From: CAZKUN01 sp964555935
GTDB taxonomy: Bacteria > Armatimonadota > Zipacnadia > Zipacnadales > VGFC01
DNA length: 7,603 bases
NCBI GenBank assembly: GCA_964555935.1
Contig: CAZKUN010000355.1
Span: 1 to 7,603, forward strand
Direction: 5' to 3'
Shown one piece after another: positions 6,009 through 7,603 of the stretch (position 1 is its first letter; every line of letters starts with the position of its first letter). The notes beneath the pieces are model-generated. The model was not told the origin of the DNA and searched no databases. It worked only from the letters and a program-made list of their open reading frames with translations. A program made the position numbers and the translations under genes.

Positions 6009-7338
6009 CCAGCCGCCGGAACGGTTCTTTGCGAATGTCGCATTCGAGGGCGTCGTCGACCGAGCCGGCGTCCAGAGCGCCCCGGATCACCCCGAATGCC
6101 TCCGCCGCGGTGTCGCCGGTTCGTTGGATGTCCTCATCCGTATGGGCAAGACAGGGCCTGAAAACGGTGTGGCAGTGCACGCCCCGCTTGGCCATCTCCT
6201 GGATGAAGAGCGTGTTGACCTTGGGCCGGAGGGACTCGTCCGGGAGCGCCAAGTGTAGGTAGGGACTCGCAAAGACGCCTTTGCACTCGCCGCTCAGCCC
6301 GGCCCGAGTGATGGCCTGGTTGAGGGCGGCCCGCAGCGCTTCGCCGATGCTGTGGAATCGGCGGGCCGAGTCTCGCTTCTTCAACTCGCGGATGGTAGTG
6401 AGCGCCGCGGCAAGGCCGATGTTGTCGCTCCAATACGAGCTGGAGATGAACATCCGGCCGGCGCTCTCCATGACCGCCCGCGAGCCGACAACAGCCCCCA
6501 TCGCATACCCGTTGCTGATCGACTTGGCGAGGACGGTCATGTCGGGCGTCACGCCCAGATACTCCTGGGCACACCCGGGCGAGACACGGAATCCGCAGGA
6601 GACCTCATCGAAAATGAGCGTGACGTCGTGAGCGCGCGTTAGCTCCTGGACGCCCTCCAGGTAGCCCGGCTCGGGCAGATCCGACCGCATTGGCTCCATC
6701 ATGACGCAGGCCAGGTCGCCCCGATGCTCCTCAAGGAGATCGCTCAGCATGTCGAGGTTGCCATAGCTGAAGGGGATAGCCGTGCCGGCGAGAATCTCGG
6801 GTACGCCGATCGGCTCGATGCCCGCGAACGGGTATTCGCCGCTCTCGGGATCGCAGAGGTAGTTCGCCGACTGATACCAGTCATGCCAACCGTGATATCC
6901 ACAGAACAGGACCTTGTCGCGCCCGGTCCCGCCTCTCGCGATTCGGATCGCGGCGGCACACGCATCTCCCCCACCCTTGGTGTAGCGCACCATCTCGGCG
7001 CTGGGAATCGTCTCCACGAGTTCCTCAGCCAGTTCCAACTCAAGCGGGCTGTTGACCGAGTAGAGGCTGCCCCGATCCACCTGCTGCTTGACCGCCGCGT
7101 CAACCACGTCGTCGGCATGCCCGAGGATGATAGCGGTGAACGCGCAAACCCAATCGAGGTACTCGTTGCCATCCACATCCACGAAATGGGCGCCCTTCGC
7201 CTTCTCCGCGTAGACTGGGCTGATCCCGCTGGCGAACTGGCTGGCCCTGCGGCTGATGAGCTGCGTCCGGCCGGGGATGAGGTCCTCGGCCCTCTCGTAG
7301 ATCTCCATCGATCGCCGCACAGAATGGTGCGTGGGCAT
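6001..7338 (-). CDS. Class III PLP-dependent aminotransferase/aminomutase, glutamate-1-semialdehyde aminomutase-like
   Basis: 445 residues, normal for class III fold-type I enzymes. The start at 7338 has GAGG (7349-7346) 7 nt upstream; Met11 (MEIYERAEDLIPG) is an alternative. In order: the N-terminal RAEDLIPGRTQLISRR typical of aminomutase relatives, GAHFVDVDGNEYLDW (about 49-63), the phosphate-loop region YTKGGGDA (119-126) where SGTEA or GS-E/D-A is usual, YHGWHDW (148-154, ring stacking), IFDEVSCGFR with Asp244 (pyridine nitrogen), AKSISNGYAMGAVVG with Lys272 (Schiff base), and SSSYWSDNIGLAAAL. All PLP-binding residues are present, so it is probably active. It moves or transfers an amino group on a small aldehyde or keto substrate. 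No other haem-pathway gene is seen nearby, so a true HemL role is unlikely. It lies 30 nt downstream of a probable methyltransferase gene in the same operon and overlaps the convergent hydrolase gene by 8 nt. The substrate is unknown. Confidence 0.9.
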   Translation of the reverse strand: MPTHHSVRRSMEIYERAEDLIPGRTQLISRRASQFASGISPVYAEKAKGAHFVDVDGNEYLDWVCAFTAIILGHADDVVDAAVKQQVDRGSLYSVNSPLELELAEELVETIPSAEMVRYTKGGGDACAAAIRIARGGTGRDKVLFCGYHGWHDWYQSANYLCDPESGEYPFAGIEPIGVPEILAGTAIPFSYGNLDMLSDLLEEHRGDLACVMMEPMRSDLPEPGYLEGVQELTRAHDVTLIFDEVSCGFRVSPGCAQEYLGVTPDMTVLAKSISNGYAMGAVVGSRAVMESAGRMFISSSYWSDNIGLAAALTTIRELKKRDSARRFHSIGEALRAALNQAITRAGLSGECKGVFASPYLHLALPDESLRPKVNTLFIQEMAKRGVHCHTVFRPCLAHTDEDIQRTGDTAAEAFGVIRGALDAGSVDDALECDIRKEPFRRLVT

Positions 7339-7345
7339 CTCAGGA

Positions 7346-7349
7346 CCTC
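7346..7349 (-). promoter_or_regulatory. Ribosome binding site of the aminotransferase gene
   Basis: GAGG on the minus strand lies 7 nt before the ATG at 7338, inside the 30-nt gap (7339-7368) after the upstream gene. That gap holds no terminator or visible promoter, which supports co-transcription. Confidence 0.55.
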
Positions 7350-7368
7350 GCTTTCCAGTTGAAGGTCA

Positions 7369-7603
7369 TCATTGCGCTCCGCCACGCTCTCTACCGATCT
7401 CCGCCTCCCGCTCCTCCACGTATCGTCTCAGTTCCGCCAGCCGGTCATCGGGGACCTGCGGCGTGTGGCTGGCGATGAGATCCTCGGCGCGGGCGTGCGC
7501 GAGATCGAGCGCCAGATCATCATCCTTGCCCGGCGCGAAGACGGGGAGCAGGTCGCTCTCGTAGTGCTCATCCGTCCGCATGTGCTTAAGGGTCAGGTCG
7601 TCC
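7369..7603 (-). CDS. C-terminal end of a probable MttB-family (trimethylamine/betaine-type) corrinoid methyltransferase, partial
   Basis: The minus frame is open from the right window edge to a TGA at 7371-7369, giving 77 visible residues starting DDLTLKHMRTDEHYESD. The ATG at 7581 is internal: the frame continues upstream through TLKH without a stop. The pattern H-T/L-x-KH-M-R, a short Pro-rich link (LLPVFAPGKDD), then an Ala/Glu-rich helix pair ending in I-A-S-H-T-P...LAELRRYVEEREAEIG matches the C-terminal tail of MttB-superfamily methyltransferases as I remember it. These are TIM-barrel enzymes of roughly 480-500 residues that move a methyl group from quaternary or tertiary amines to a corrinoid protein. 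The catalytic barrel is outside the window, so substrate and Pyl status cannot be seen. It is the upstream partner of the aminotransferase. The partial gene is certain; the family call is moderate. Confidence 0.6.
   Translation of the reverse strand, partial: DDLTLKHMRTDEHYESDLLPVFAPGKDDDLALDLAHARAEDLIASHTPQVPDDRLAELRRYVEEREAEIGRERGGAQ

Noticed and set aside
7369..7581. Free-standing 70-residue small protein starting at the ATG at 7581
   Set aside because: The frame continues upstream to the window edge without a stop, and the residues before this Met (TLKH) continue a pattern seen in MttB-type C-termini. It is therefore the end of a longer gene.

Overview
This is a GC-rich bacterial stretch, densely packed with genes and with strong G/C preference at third codon positions. 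It carries two exported proteins (one with a carbohydrate-binding-like domain, one a large calcium-loop beta-propeller), a protein of a family with no named function, and metabolic enzymes including a probable MttB-family methyltransferase. That mixture is typical of uncultivated environmental lineages such as Planctomycetes, Armatimonadetes or Latescibacteria-like groups. The taxonomic suggestion is an inference from gene content and is weak. I see no phage, transposon, tRNA, rRNA or CRISPR signal.

Layout. Positions 1-1068 (minus) hold the N-terminal 356 residues of a large exported protein that runs off the left edge: signal peptide, a CBM4/9-like jelly roll, then the start of a second beta-rich domain resembling the N-terminal sandwich of some glycoside-hydrolase-like proteins. 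A divergent intergenic region (1069-1264) separates it from a plus-strand operon of three genes. These are an exported 888-residue FG-GAP/VCBS beta-propeller with 14 loop positions (13 recognisable and one degenerate; 1265-3931), a 424-residue protein of unknown function without a signal peptide (3943-5217), and an isochorismatase-fold cysteine hydrolase (5214-6008). The spacing (11 nt, then an ATGA overlap) indicates translational coupling.

From the right edge a minus-strand operon runs toward it: the C-terminal 77 residues of a probable MttB-family corrinoid methyltransferase (7369-7603), then a class III PLP aminotransferase/aminomutase related to glutamate-1-semialdehyde aminomutase (6001-7338). 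The two operons converge and their last genes overlap by 8 nt. A perfect 11-bp-stem hairpin sits inside the end of the hydrolase gene (5962-5988), just past the aminotransferase stop codon. It is the only visible candidate for a transcription end between them.

How the genes may work together (inference): the left half looks like surface glycan binding or degradation. The right half (MttB-like methyltransferase, PLP aminotransferase, amidase-like hydrolase) looks like catabolism of a small methylated or amino compound. The most unusual points are the hydrolase, which keeps the family's Asp and Cys but has no lysine where the catalytic Lys should be; the 14-loop propeller, which could be two seven-bladed propellers in tandem; and the coupling of that exported propeller to an apparently cytoplasmic unknown protein and hydrolase.
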